Origin: Bradyrhizobium liaoningense | GTDB taxonomy: Bacteria > Pseudomonadota > Alphaproteobacteria > Rhizobiales > Xanthobacteraceae | Direction of reading: 5' to 3' | Length of the DNA: 64,000 nt | NCBI RefSeq assembly: GCF_018130955.1 | Contig: NZ_JAFCJM010000003.1 | Span: forward strand, 62,001 to 126,000 | Part shown: one piece after another, positions 25,887-36,522 of the stretch | Layout: every line of letters begins with the position of its first letter | Numbering within the stretch: position 1 is the stretch's first letter | Notes under the pieces: generated by a model | Database searches by the model: none | What the model was told of the DNA's origin: nothing | The model's input: only the letters and a program-made list of their open reading frames with translations | Translations under genes and position numbers: made by a program

Positions 25887-28015
25887 GAGGTGAGCTCCAT
25901 TGCTGCGATCAGCCTGTCGCGGGTGATCGGGAGGTCGCGAACGCGTACGCCGAGGCCATCGAACACGGCGTTGGCGATTGCCGCCGTTACCGGACCGTGC
26001 GCGGCCTCGCCGGCGCCGACCGGCTCGATCTCCGGCCGTTGGACGATCTCGACGTCGACCACGGGCACCTCGCCGAAGGTCAGGATCGGATAATCAGTCC
26101 ACGATGTCGAGGTGATGCGGGCGCGATCGAAGCGGACGCGCTCCTTCAGCACCCAACTCGTCGCCTGGATCGCGCCGCCCTCGATCTGGTTGCTCACACC
26201 GTCCGGATTGATGGCCTCGCCGACATCGACCGCAAGCGTCAGGCGTCTCACGCGGATGTCGTCCGCTCCCTCGATCTCGGCAATCGCAGCGCAATAGGCA
26301 CCGGTGTTCTTGTAGCGCGCCAGGCCGACGCCGTAGCCGACCCCGCTCGTCTTCTCCGGTTTCCACCTTGCGCGCGCGGCGGCTGCCCGCAGCACGTCCT
26401 TCGCGCGCTCGTCCCGCAGATGTCGCAGGCGGAACTGGATGGGATCTTCGCCGCGCAGCGCGGCGATCTCGTCGAGCAGCGATTCGATTGCGAACACGTT
26501 GCCCTGGGCACCCAGCGTCCGCAGCGCCGAGGTGCGGACCGGCATGGTCAGGAGCCGGTGGCTCGCGATGGTCCAGGCCGGGAAGTCGTAAAGCGGCACA
26601 GAATTGCGGTCGCCGCCGCCGCCATTGGCCGCCGGCGGGTTGGACGAGATCATGCGGGGGTAAGGATTTGCGATCTCGGTGGCCGCGAGCAGGGCGGGCT
26701 GCGCGGCGCGCCCGGGACGGGCGGCATGGCCGTTGCTCCAGATCGAGTGCCGCCAGCCGACGATCTCGTTGCCGGCATCGAGATCGGCCTCGATCTCGAT
26801 CGCCATGGCCGCGCCGAACGGCGCGTGCGACATCTCGTCGTGCCGCGACCATTGCACCCGAACGGGGCGGCCGTTCGTCGCCCTTGCGAGCAGCACGGCG
26901 TCGAGCGCGACGTCGTCGGCTGCATTGTGCCCATAGCAGCCCGCGCCTTCCATGTGCTCGACGGTGATGTTCTCCGCCGGCAGCTTGAGCACGATCGCGA
27001 GGTCGGCGCGCAGGAGATAGACGCCCTGGCTGTGCGTCCAGACCCGGACGCGATCACCGTCCCACTGCGCCATGGCGCAGGACGGCGCGATCGAGGCGTG
27101 CGCGATGTAGGGACGGGTATACTGGCGCCGGATGGTGCGGGCGATCTTGCCCGGTGTTGTTGAGGTCCTGGTATCGATGACGGTGCTCTCGACGGGCTGG
27201 CTTTTCAGAAAGGCGGCGAGGTCATCCTCGTCCGGCAGCGGCGCGCCGTCGGACCATGTCGCGCCCCTGTGCAACGCCTTCAGCGCCGCTTCGGCGCCGT
27301 CCTCGGTTTCGCTGACGACGCCGGCAAAGCTGCCGTCGCGTACGATGGCGACGAGACCAGCTACTCTCCGCGCCGCCTCTTCATCGAGCGCAACGAGCTT
27401 CGCGCCGGAGATTTCCGGCCGCAGCACGCGGCCATGCAGCATTCCTGCTAGCGGGGAATCGTGGATGAAGCGCGGACGCGCGAAGACCTTGTCGGGGATG
27501 TCGATGCGTTGAACGGAATGACCGGCTACGCTGCGCGCCGCAATTGGCTTGGCTGCCACGCTCGCGGTTGCGTCGCGGTCGAGCGAGACATCGCTGGCCA
27601 GCTCCCAATAGCTGGTTCTGACGTTACCCGGCCCGAGGATCGTGCCGTCCTCGATCCCGAGTGCGGATTGATCGACGCCGAGCCGGTTCGCCGCCGTAGC
27701 GACGAAGATCTGGCGAACCTCGGCGCAGACCTGACGCAACGCGCGGCCGGATTGCTGGATCGAGAGACTGCCTGACGTGACACCTTCGTTTGGACTCGCG
27801 GCCGTCGACGCCCGGATCATCTCGATACGGCTGATATCGACGTCGAGTTCGTCGGCGGCAATCTGCGCCAGCGCGGTGACGATGCCCTGGCCGATTTCGA
27901 CCTTACCGGGTGAGATCGTCACCCGGCCGTCGCGCGCAAAACTCACCCAGGACGACAGTCTCGGGTTTGCTGCGAGGCTGACCGGCAATTTGGGGGCAGG
28001 GGACGGCGTGCTCAT
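25883..28015 (-). CDS. molybdenum hydroxylase large subunit (isoquinoline 1-oxidoreductase/nicotinate dehydrogenase type)
   Basis: Molybdopterin-binding subunit of 710 residues in the aldehyde oxidase/xanthine dehydrogenase family. The family pattern of two molybdopterin domains is seen, including GKVEIGQGIVTALAQIAADE early and AGAYC/GEAAHGPVTAAIANAVFDG near the C-terminus. The N-terminal AldOx/XDH first domain is short, as in the isoquinoline-oxidoreductase subgroup. ATG at 28015 overlaps the Fe-S gene stop (ATGA). It should hydroxylate an N-heterocycle or aldehyde; the substrate is unknown. Confidence 0.85.
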   Translation of the reverse strand: MSTPSPAPKLPVSLAANPRLSSWVSFARDGRVTISPGKVEIGQGIVTALAQIAADELDVDISRIEMIRASTAASPNEGVTSGSLSIQQSGRALRQVCAEVRQIFVATAANRLGVDQSALGIEDGTILGPGNVRTSYWELASDVSLDRDATASVAAKPIAARSVAGHSVQRIDIPDKVFARPRFIHDSPLAGMLHGRVLRPEISGAKLVALDEEAARRVAGLVAIVRDGSFAGVVSETEDGAEAALKALHRGATWSDGAPLPDEDDLAAFLKSQPVESTVIDTRTSTTPGKIARTIRRQYTRPYIAHASIAPSCAMAQWDGDRVRVWTHSQGVYLLRADLAIVLKLPAENITVEHMEGAGCYGHNAADDVALDAVLLARATNGRPVRVQWSRHDEMSHAPFGAAMAIEIEADLDAGNEIVGWRHSIWSNGHAARPGRAAQPALLAATEIANPYPRMISSNPPAANGGGGDRNSVPLYDFPAWTIASHRLLTMPVRTSALRTLGAQGNVFAIESLLDEIAALRGEDPIQFRLRHLRDERAKDVLRAAAARARWKPEKTSGVGYGVGLARYKNTGAYCAAIAEIEGADDIRVRRLTLAVDVGEAINPDGVSNQIEGGAIQATSWVLKERVRFDRARITSTSWTDYPILTFGEVPVVDVEIVQRPEIEPVGAGEAAHGPVTAAIANAVFDGLGVRVRDLPITRDRLIAAMELTS

Positions 28016-28482
28016 GACGCTGCCATTTCGGATGCCGCGCGCAACACGGCCCGCACGATCCGATTGTGCGACCCGCACCGGCAGAGGTTGCGATCGAGCG
28101 CCAGCCTGACGTCGGCTTCAGTTGGCGCCGGATTTCGTTTCAGCAAGGCGGCCGCGCTGACCAGGATTCCCGAGATGCAGTAGCCGCACTGCATCGCCTG
28201 CTCGGCGATGAAGGCACGCTGTAGTGGATGCGGATGATCGGGATCGCCAAGGCCTTCGACCGTCGTGACGTCCTTGTCGGCAACCGACCACAGCGGCATG
28301 TCGCACGAAGCCATTGCGCGATCCCCGACCATGACATAGCAGGCGCCGCATTCATTGGCGCCGCAGCCGAAATGGGTGCCAGGCAGGCCGAGCGCGCCGC
28401 GCAATGCGCTGAGCAGCGTTTGAGCCGGGTCGGCGTCGATCGCAGTCTCGACGCCATTGAGGCGAAATCGAATGCTCGGCAT
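28012..28482 (-). CDS. (2Fe-2S) subunit of molybdenum hydroxylase
   Basis: Protein of 156 residues. It has a plant-type ferredoxin cluster CGANECGAC plus a later Cys, and the helical second cluster QCGYC...LCRCG. It passes electrons from the molybdopterin subunit encoded next. It starts 15 bases after a Bug-type binding-protein gene, so four genes (29499 down to 25188) look like one operon. Confidence 0.92.
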   Translation of the reverse strand: MPSIRFRLNGVETAIDADPAQTLLSALRGALGLPGTHFGCGANECGACYVMVGDRAMASCDMPLWSVADKDVTTVEGLGDPDHPHPLQRAFIAEQAMQCGYCISGILVSAAALLKRNPAPTEADVRLALDRNLCRCGSHNRIVRAVLRAASEMAAS

Positions 28483-28497
28483 GGCTGCGCGACGGCC

Positions 28498-29499
28498 TCA
28501 GGACTTCTCGAATTTCTTGACGACATCGGCCCATTTGACGATGTCGCCGCGCAGGAATTTGTCGAACTCTTCCGGCGTCATCGCCATCGGCACCGCGCCT
28601 TGCTCGGTCCAGAGCTTGACGATGTCAGGCCGTTTCACCACGCCGTTCACGGCGGCGTTGAGCTTGTCGATGATCGGCTTCGGCGTGCCGGCCGGCGCCA
28701 TTAGGCCGAGCCAGATGGTCGCTTCGTATCCGGCAACGCCGGCCTCGTTCGCCGTCGGGGTATTCGGCAGCACGCTCGAGCGCTGCTTGCCGGTGGTGGC
28801 GAGCGCGCTCACCTGGTTTTCGCCGATATTGGGCGCCATCGCCGGCACCGCGTCGATCATCATCTGCACCTGCCCGCCGATGACGCCGCTTCGGGCCTCG
28901 CCGCTGTTGCGATAGGGCACGTGGACGACGTCGATGCCGGCCATGGCTTTGAACAGCTCGCCCGCCATGTGATAGGGCGTGCCCTGGCCGGAGGAGGCGT
29001 AGTTCAGCTTGCCCGGTTGCGCCTTTGCCAGCGCGATGAACTCCTGCAAGGTCTTGGCCGGAACCGCCGGGTGCACCACGATCACGAGGTCGGAATAGTT
29101 CACCGGCGCAATCGGCGCGAGGTCGCGCATCAACTCGTATTTGCGCTGATCCGGCTTCAGCAACGACTCGTTCGCGGTTTGCGTATTGGACATCATCAGC
29201 AGCGTGTAGCCGTCGGCCGGCGCCTTGGCCGCCTCCACCGTGCCGATCACGCCGCCGGCGCCGGTGCGGTTCTCGACCACGAAGGGCTGTCCAAACGTCT
29301 CCTGAAGGACATTGCCGAGGAGCCGGGCGGCGACGTCGGCCGGTCCGCCCGGGCCGAAGGGGACGATGATCCGGACCGCGTGGTTCGGGTAATCCTGGGC
29401 CAGAGAACGCTGGGGTAGCGCAACGGCGGTGAGCAGGATTGCAGCCAGAGCCAGCACGAATCTTCGGCCTGTTCTTCGGCCTGCCTGTGGGCTCGCCAT
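28498..29499 (-). CDS. Bug-family (TctC-like) substrate-binding protein
   Basis: Periplasmic binding protein of 333 residues with a signal peptide (about 1-35, ending RSLAQ) and the family start YPNHAVRIIVPFGPGG. Bug proteins bind carboxylates or heterocycles, often without a dedicated permease next to them, as here. ATG at 29499 has GGAGG upstream; longer in-frame starts would extend across the divergent promoter. Its place at the head of the molybdenum hydroxylase operon suggests it captures that enzyme's substrate. Confidence 0.88.
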   Translation of the reverse strand: MASPQAGRRTGRRFVLALAAILLTAVALPQRSLAQDYPNHAVRIIVPFGPGGPADVAARLLGNVLQETFGQPFVVENRTGAGGVIGTVEAAKAPADGYTLLMMSNTQTANESLLKPDQRKYELMRDLAPIAPVNYSDLVIVVHPAVPAKTLQEFIALAKAQPGKLNYASSGQGTPYHMAGELFKAMAGIDVVHVPYRNSGEARSGVIGGQVQMMIDAVPAMAPNIGENQVSALATTGKQRSSVLPNTPTANEAGVAGYEATIWLGLMAPAGTPKPIIDKLNAAVNGVVKRPDIVKLWTEQGAVPMAMTPEEFDKFLRGDIVKWADVVKKFEKS

Positions 29500-29724
29500 G
29501 CCCGCCTCCCTTATGTCGTTCTTGTTGGCCGGCAATGTAGCGGCGCGGCAGGCCCGATGTCGACGCCTCACAAAGTCGATTTGCGCGGGAATATCGACGG
29601 GTTTTCGGTGCGGTTGTGCCGCATCCGGCCGGAACCGGGACTCCGCATGGCCTGAGCAAATTGCATGGGCATTGGTGGATAAATGCGCTCGGTCGGCCGG
29701 TAATTCGGTGTTACCAAGCTGGCC

Positions 29725-31815
29725 ATGAACCAGCACGCCAAGATCGAGATCCGCCACTCCACCTGTCCGCACGACTGTCCTTCGGCCTGTGCCCTCGATG
29801 TCGAGGTGGTCGAGGGACGGAGCATCGGCCGGGTCCGCGGCTCAAAGCAGCAGACCTACACGGCCGGCGTCGTCTGCGCCAAGGTCGCCCGCTACGCCGA
29901 GCGGATCCACCACCCCGAGCGGCTGACGCATCCGATGCGCCGCATTGGGCCGAAGGGGTCCGGCCAGTTCGCGCGGATCTCCTGGGACGAGGCGCTGGAC
30001 GAGATCGGGCATCGCTTCAACGCGGCCGAGCGCGAGTTCGGCGCGGAGGCGATCTGGCCTTACTACTACGCGGGCACGATGGGGCTCGTGATGCGCGACG
30101 GCCTCAACCGGCTGACGCATGTGAAGAAATATTCGCGCTTCTATTCGACCATCTGCGCCAACGTCGCCCGTGTCGGCTTTGCCATCGGCACCGGCAAGAT
30201 CGCAGGCGCCGACCCGCGCGAGATGGGCGTCTCCGACCTCGTCGTGATCTGGGGCACCAACCCCGTCAACACGCAAGTCAACGTGATGACGCACGCCTCC
30301 CGCGCGCGCAAGGAGCGCGGCGCCAGGATCGCGGCGGTCGACATCTACGACAACGACACCATGAAGCAGGCTGATATCAAGATCATCCTGCGTCCCGGTA
30401 CCGACGGCGCCTTCGCCTGCGGCGTGATGCACGTGCTGTTTCGCGACGGCTATGCCGACCGCGCCTACATGGATAAGTACACGGATTGCCCGGCCGAGCT
30501 CGAAGCGCATCTGAAGACGCGCACGCCGGAATGGGCGTCGGCGATTTGCGGCGTGCCCGTTGCCGAGATCGAGGCGTTTGCAAAGGCGGTCGGCGAGACC
30601 AAGCGCACCTTCTTCCGCTACGGCTACGGCTTTACCCGCACGCGCAACGGCGCGGCGCAGATGCATGCGGCCAACTGCATTCCCGCGGTGACCGGCGCCT
30701 GGCAATACGAGGGCGGCGGCGCCTTCTTCAACAATTATGCGCTGTGGCATTTCGACGAATCCATTATCGAGGGCCATGACGCGATCGACCGCTCGACGCG
30801 CGCGCTCGACCAGTCCCAGATCGGCCGCATCCTGACCGGCGATGCCGAAGCCTTGCACGGCAGGGGACCGGTCAAGGCGATGCTGATCCAGAACACCAAT
30901 CCGATGACGGTCGCGCCGGAGCAGGTGCTGGTGCGCCAGGGGTTCGCGCGCGAGGACCTGTTCGTCGCCGTGCACGAGCAGTTCATGACCGAGACGGCGC
31001 AGATGGCCGACATCGTGCTGCCGGCGACGATGTTCATGGAGCACGACGACCTCTATTACGGCGGTGGTCATCAGCACATCTCGGTCGGCGCCAAGCTGAT
31101 CGATCCGCCCGGCGAGTGCCGTTCGAACCACGAGGTGCTTCAGGCGCTCGCCAAACGCGTCGGTGCGAGGCATCGGGGATTTGAGATGTCGCCGCGCGAA
31201 TTGATCGATGCGACGCTCAAGCTGAGCGGCCACGGCGATATCGCGGCACTCGAAGCCGATCTCTGGCGCGATCTGCAGCCGGACTTCCGCACCTCGCATT
31301 ATCTCGACGGCTTTGCGCATGCCGACAAGAAATTCCATTTCAAGGCGGACTGGGCCAATCCGCCGTTCGGCCTGATGATGGGCGATTTCGACAAGATGCC
31401 GTCGCTGCCCGACCATTGGGCCGTGATCGAGCAGGCAGATCAGAACCATCCGTTCCGCCTGGCAACCAGCCCCTCGCGCGGCTTCCTCAACACCACCTTC
31501 AACGAGACGCCGGGTTCTCAGGCGCGCGAGGGCAAGGCGAGCGTGATGATCCATCCGCTGGATGCCGCCGCGCTCGGCATCGCCGAGGGCGACGCGGTGA
31601 CGCTCGGCAATATGCGCGGCGAGACCTCGCTGATCGCGACGCTGTTTGACGGTGTGCGGCGCGGCGTGCTGATCGCGGAGTCCATCCATCCGAACAAGGA
31701 CCATATCGGCGGCCGCGGCATCAATGTGCTGACCGGCGCGGACACGATTGCGCCGATCGGCGGTGCTGCGTTCCACGACAACAAGGTCTGGATCAGGAAG
31801 GCTGCTGTAGGTTAG
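29725..31815 (+). CDS. molybdopterin-dependent oxidoreductase (DMSO reductase superfamily)
   Basis: Protein of 696 residues with an N-terminal [4Fe-4S] motif CPHDCPSAC plus a downstream Cys (VVCAK). The bis-MGD domains follow, with a C-terminal molydopterin dinucleotide-binding region (about 570-690). There is no Tat signal, so it is probably cytoplasmic. Many similar proteins are annotated as formate-dehydrogenase-like or as thiosulfate/polysulfide reductases without proof. It diverges from the Bug/molybdenum hydroxylase operon. Its stop overlaps that of the convergent caspase-like gene. Confidence 0.85.
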   Translation: MNQHAKIEIRHSTCPHDCPSACALDVEVVEGRSIGRVRGSKQQTYTAGVVCAKVARYAERIHHPERLTHPMRRIGPKGSGQFARISWDEALDEIGHRFNAAEREFGAEAIWPYYYAGTMGLVMRDGLNRLTHVKKYSRFYSTICANVARVGFAIGTGKIAGADPREMGVSDLVVIWGTNPVNTQVNVMTHASRARKERGARIAAVDIYDNDTMKQADIKIILRPGTDGAFACGVMHVLFRDGYADRAYMDKYTDCPAELEAHLKTRTPEWASAICGVPVAEIEAFAKAVGETKRTFFRYGYGFTRTRNGAAQMHAANCIPAVTGAWQYEGGGAFFNNYALWHFDESIIEGHDAIDRSTRALDQSQIGRILTGDAEALHGRGPVKAMLIQNTNPMTVAPEQVLVRQGFAREDLFVAVHEQFMTETAQMADIVLPATMFMEHDDLYYGGGHQHISVGAKLIDPPGECRSNHEVLQALAKRVGARHRGFEMSPRELIDATLKLSGHGDIAALEADLWRDLQPDFRTSHYLDGFAHADKKFHFKADWANPPFGLMMGDFDKMPSLPDHWAVIEQADQNHPFRLATSPSRGFLNTTFNETPGSQAREGKASVMIHPLDAAALGIAEGDAVTLGNMRGETSLIATLFDGVRRGVLIAESIHPNKDHIGGRGINVLTGADTIAPIGGAAFHDNKVWIRKAAVG

Positions 31816-33227
31816 GGCACGCACTCCGTCACGCCATAGCCGGCAAATTCCTTGGCGATGTTGGGATCCATCGACTTGGCGAGCGCGATGTCCACCGAGC
31901 CGTCGCCGCCGCTCTTGCGTGCCGCGACGCCGCGGCCGAACAGCGACGAGGACGAGCGCGGGTTGCGCTGGATCGCGTCCGAATAATCCTTGATCGCCTC
32001 GGCCGTCTTGCCGAGCTTGAGGTTCACCAGCCCGCGGCTGTCGAGCGCGTCGGTCAGCCCGGGATCGAGCTGAAGCGCCTGGTTGCAGTCGGCGAGCGCG
32101 ACCTGCAGATCGCCGGTCGCGGCGCGCGTCCAGCAGCGGTTGTTCAGCGCTTCCGCGTCTCTCGGGTTGAGCCTGATCACGGCGTCGAAGTCGGCCATCG
32201 CCTGCGGATAGGCGTGCTTGATCGCATAGACCTGGCCGCGCTTGTAGCGGGCGTTGGCGTCATTGGAATTCGCGGCGATCTTGCGGGTGAGGTCCGCGAT
32301 GACAGGATCCTTGGCGAGGTCATCCGCGCTCGGCGGGCTGTCCGGTCTCGGCGCTTCGCACACCGGTTTCGGCGGCTCCTGCTTCTGCGTTCCCTGCTTT
32401 GGCGGCTCCTGCTTTTGCGGTTCCTGCTTCTGCTGCGTCTGGTCCACGGGCTTGGCGTCCGGCGGCCGCGTGCTGAGGGCGGCGAAGGAAAACTCCGACG
32501 TCAATGATGATGTCAGCCACGGCACCTGTTCCTGGTTGGTCGCCCGAACCACGCCGTTCTTGGTGTTCGTCAATGCCTGCTCGACGCTGACGTTCGGCGT
32601 GCGGATCTCGCGCAGCAACTCGGTGACGAACAGGCCGCGGTCGTTCTTGCTGGTGCTGACGACGGAGCCGAGCGCGGTCGAGTAGATGACGATCGAATTA
32701 TTGGGGGTGATGACGGGCGCGAGGCCGGCGGAGTAGCGGCGGAAGCGCCGCTCGAACGGATTGCGCCTGGAAGCGTCAATGATCGCGATCTTGATGCCGG
32801 CACCGCGGCTGTTCATCTCGCCCAAAATGGCCTCGAGGGCAAAACCGTCGCGCGATACGTCCGGCTCGGTCCAGACCTGAGCGTCGACCGGCAGCAGGTA
32901 GGTCTGCCGATTGGACTGGATGCCAAAACCGTCGAAGAAGAAGAGCGCGGTCGAACCCTGCGCAATCCTGGCGTAGAAGCGATCGAGCGCCTGGCGCATG
33001 CCGTCGCCGGTGAGGTCGCTCTGGCGGTCGACGACGAAGCCGTCGCGCTTCAGCTCCTCGGCAATGTCCTGGGTGTCGTTGGCCGCATCCGTCAGGACGA
33101 ACTCGTTGTCCGGATATTTTGCATTGCCGATCACGAGCGCCATCCGGGACGGATCGGCGGCCCGGCCTTCGGCGCTGGCGAGAACGGCAATCAAACCTGT
33201 CAGCAACAACGCGACGGCGGTTCGCAT
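31812..33227 (-). CDS. caspase-fold protein with TPR repeats; catalytic His and Cys both replaced
   Basis: Secreted or periplasmic protein of 471 residues. It has a signal peptide (about 1-24), a peptidase C14-like domain (about 25-240), a Gln/Lys/Glu/Pro-rich linker (about 250-290) and TPR repeats (about 320-440). Where active family members have GHG this protein has GFG (Phe101), and where they have DAC it has DAS (Ser153, DASRRNPF). It is therefore expected to be a pseudo-protease, perhaps a binding or scaffold protein. ATG at 33227 starts the signal peptide; an upstream ATG at 33260 is less likely. Confidence 0.85.
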   Translation of the reverse strand: MRTAVALLLTGLIAVLASAEGRAADPSRMALVIGNAKYPDNEFVLTDAANDTQDIAEELKRDGFVVDRQSDLTGDGMRQALDRFYARIAQGSTALFFFDGFGIQSNRQTYLLPVDAQVWTEPDVSRDGFALEAILGEMNSRGAGIKIAIIDASRRNPFERRFRRYSAGLAPVITPNNSIVIYSTALGSVVSTSKNDRGLFVTELLREIRTPNVSVEQALTNTKNGVVRATNQEQVPWLTSSLTSEFSFAALSTRPPDAKPVDQTQQKQEPQKQEPPKQGTQKQEPPKPVCEAPRPDSPPSADDLAKDPVIADLTRKIAANSNDANARYKRGQVYAIKHAYPQAMADFDAVIRLNPRDAEALNNRCWTRAATGDLQVALADCNQALQLDPGLTDALDSRGLVNLKLGKTAEAIKDYSDAIQRNPRSSSSLFGRGVAARKSGGDGSVDIALAKSMDPNIAKEFAGYGVTECVP

Positions 33228-33392
33228 GAATTGCTCTTCGGTGATGAAATCTGCACTCAAGATAGCGGCCGCCCCCTATATTTCAATCGCGAAGCGAAGT
33301 TGCGCCAAGGCGCTAGGCCACCCGCAATGTCGCAGTTTGCGCTTGCGCTGGCGGGTTGGGCTGCCGCAAATGGCGTCAAACGGGAGCAAACC

Positions 33393-34175
<783 letters not shown>

Positions 34176-34208
34176 GGGGGGAACGGCGCGCGGCTTGTTT
34201 GCCAGATG

Positions 34209-36491
34209 CTAGCCGAACTCGACCGTGACGCCGAACAGCGGCAGGCCGAGGCGGCGGCCGGGTTGGCCTGCGATCGTCGGCTCGACCAGCTCGGGCGCGA
34301 TTAGCACGAGGTCGGCGACGCCTGACGCCGCCGACGGAGTTTCGACGCGCAACCAGACACAGCCGGCCCCGTCGATCTCGATCGCTGCCGGCTTGCCGCC
34401 GAGCGAGACGGCCTGGAGATGGTGCGCCGCAAGTCCCGGACGCAGGTTGCGCGTTTCAAGCTTCACCATCACCTTGCGGCCGGCGGCGAGGCGCAGGAGG
34501 CAGGCCGGGTGGGTCCAGCGCAGCGCATCACCGCCGACATATTCCAACGCGTGCAGGCCGGTGATCGCGTGCCGGGTCAGCGCAACCGCGCGGACGTCCT
34601 GGCTCTCGACGATCGGGGGTGGGGGATTATCCGCCATCCATTTCATCTGCTCGGCACGGACGATGTATCCGTGCGAATCCCTGAAGAGGGTCCAGGTCAG
34701 CGCTCCCGATGAAGGCAGACGCATCAGGAGAAAAGCGTCGAGCCTGATCATCGCTGTCAGCCAGGCTCGCCGCAGGCGGAGCGGGACCAGCGAGGGCAGG
34801 AGATGGAGGACCTGGCGCCGCAGGGGAGCAGCGTCGTCGGGTTGCCGGCGCGCTGCGACCAGAAGACCGCGCGCGAGACGTAAGGCCGTGCCGGCTGGCA
34901 TGATCGGGTCGGCGCCGTGGAACGGCGACGGACCGAAATAGGTTTCGAAGAACTCGGCGTCGCTTGCGGCGGCGCGCGCGGCCAACTCGCCCCGCACATA
35001 GTCGGCGGTATCATCGATGTGGACGGCGATGTCGGGCGAATCTTCGTGCAACAAGCCTGAATTGGGCAGCGTCGCGATGGCGATATTGCGCTGATGCAGC
35101 CGGGCCGAGAGCAGCGGGGGACCGAACTGGCCGAAGCGATCGATCGGGCCCACCCGGTCGAACACGTCGCGACGCAGCGCATAGGCGGTGCGATGCAGCC
35201 GGCGCCATGTGGTGGGCTGCGCCCAGCCTTGCTGGATCTGCGTGAACCAGCGCTTCATCAGGCGCGCGACGCGATAGTCGTCCGGATTCCTGATCTGGAA
35301 ATTGCAGGCGCGCTTGTCCGGATTGGCTGCGATCCATGTCGTCAGCGCCGCCAGCGCGTCGCTTTCCGGCCGACCATGCGCCTCGACGAATAAAAGCCAC
35401 GGCGTGGTCGCCGCGCTCGCGGCGGCGTTCCAGAGCTCGGTGTCCTGGCGGGCATTGGGGACTCTCACCAGCAGGTCCCACGGACGAAGCACGCGGCGAA
35501 GCGCGGCCTCGTCGATCGTCGTCTCCGTGCTCGCGGCGACCACGATCTGAAAACGCTCCGGTGCAATCTGCACCTGACGATCGATCCAGGCGCGGACGTG
35601 ATCGGCGACGTCGCCGCGCACGTCGAACACGGGATAGAGCACGGCAACGATGGGCGCGTCCGCGGTTGGCGCCGTTGTGGAGATGTCGGCGGAGGCGCCG
35701 TCGTCGACGAACCAGCAATGTGCCGCCGCGAGCAGCTTGCGCTTGCTCTCCAGGCCGACGGTCCAGTTGGCGTGAAACAGGAACGGCTGAAGCTCGTGCT
35801 CCATCGCGACCGGCGGGATCGAGCCGTGCTGCAAGCTGGCATAGCCGAGGCCGTTGACGAACAGCGCTTCCGGCAGGAAGTAGATGTCCTTCAGCCAGGT
35901 CGCGTCGCGGGCGATGAGTTGCTGACAGGCGGCTTGGTCGTCGATCCGCTTGCCGTGATCGCTCTGACGACTTTGCACAAGCAGCGTGTCGAGGAGCTCG
36001 ATCGTTCGATCCGACCGGCGCAGCGAGATGAACCCGCAGCAGATAGCGGGCGGAAATCGCGGCAGCCCTTCGGTCTGGAATGCGATCGGATATTGCCGCG
36101 CCACCTCTGCGAGATAGGGCAGCGGATTGCGCAGCCAGCCGACGTCGACATCAGCGTAGACGATGTGTGCATGCGCGTCGATCAGGCGCCGGATCAGGGC
36201 GATCTTGGCCCAGGAGATATTGCTGAACGCCGCCGAGCCGAACCCGGCATATTCGTCGTCGGTCGTCGTCGGCAGCGATTCATCCGGCAGCACCGCGATC
36301 TCGGTCGAATGGGCTGAGACCGCGTGTCGGACGCTGTCCTCGGCGTTCAGCGGGCAGGCGACCAGGATCTGGCCCGGCGCGATGCCCGCGCGCAGCATGC
36401 CCGACAGCGCGTTGGACAGAAACGCCTCCATGCCACGCGTGCAAAGCATCGCGACAATGGGCGTCGTCATTGTGTCGGGGCGGCCGTTCAT
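34209..36491 (-). CDS. large two-module glycosyltransferase
   Basis: Protein of 760 residues. The N-terminal part (about 10-270) resembles nucleotide-diphospho-sugar transferases of the DUF271 type, with the DxD metal motif in YADVDVGWL (Asp114, Asp116). The middle (about 285-520) looks like a GT2-type domain (AVLYPVFDV). The C-terminal 200 residues show no recognisable domain. No transmembrane segment is evident. It may build a surface glycan or protein glycan. The start may instead be Met8 at 36470. Confidence 0.65.
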   Translation of the reverse strand: MNGRPDTMTTPIVAMLCTRGMEAFLSNALSGMLRAGIAPGQILVACPLNAEDSVRHAVSAHSTEIAVLPDESLPTTTDDEYAGFGSAAFSNISWAKIALIRRLIDAHAHIVYADVDVGWLRNPLPYLAEVARQYPIAFQTEGLPRFPPAICCGFISLRRSDRTIELLDTLLVQSRQSDHGKRIDDQAACQQLIARDATWLKDIYFLPEALFVNGLGYASLQHGSIPPVAMEHELQPFLFHANWTVGLESKRKLLAAAHCWFVDDGASADISTTAPTADAPIVAVLYPVFDVRGDVADHVRAWIDRQVQIAPERFQIVVAASTETTIDEAALRRVLRPWDLLVRVPNARQDTELWNAAASAATTPWLLFVEAHGRPESDALAALTTWIAANPDKRACNFQIRNPDDYRVARLMKRWFTQIQQGWAQPTTWRRLHRTAYALRRDVFDRVGPIDRFGQFGPPLLSARLHQRNIAIATLPNSGLLHEDSPDIAVHIDDTADYVRGELAARAAASDAEFFETYFGPSPFHGADPIMPAGTALRLARGLLVAARRQPDDAAPLRRQVLHLLPSLVPLRLRRAWLTAMIRLDAFLLMRLPSSGALTWTLFRDSHGYIVRAEQMKWMADNPPPPIVESQDVRAVALTRHAITGLHALEYVGGDALRWTHPACLLRLAAGRKVMVKLETRNLRPGLAAHHLQAVSLGGKPAAIEIDGAGCVWLRVETPSAASGVADLVLIAPELVEPTIAGQPGRRLGLPLFGVTVEFG

Positions 36492-36522
36492 TCGAGCTCT
36501 TCAATGAAGTCCTGAAGGCAAG

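Noticed and set aside
29842..31824. 660-codon open frame antisense to the molybdopterin oxidoreductase
   Set aside because: It is the mirror of a high-GC coding gene, with Arg/His/Asp-rich composition and no recognisable domain.
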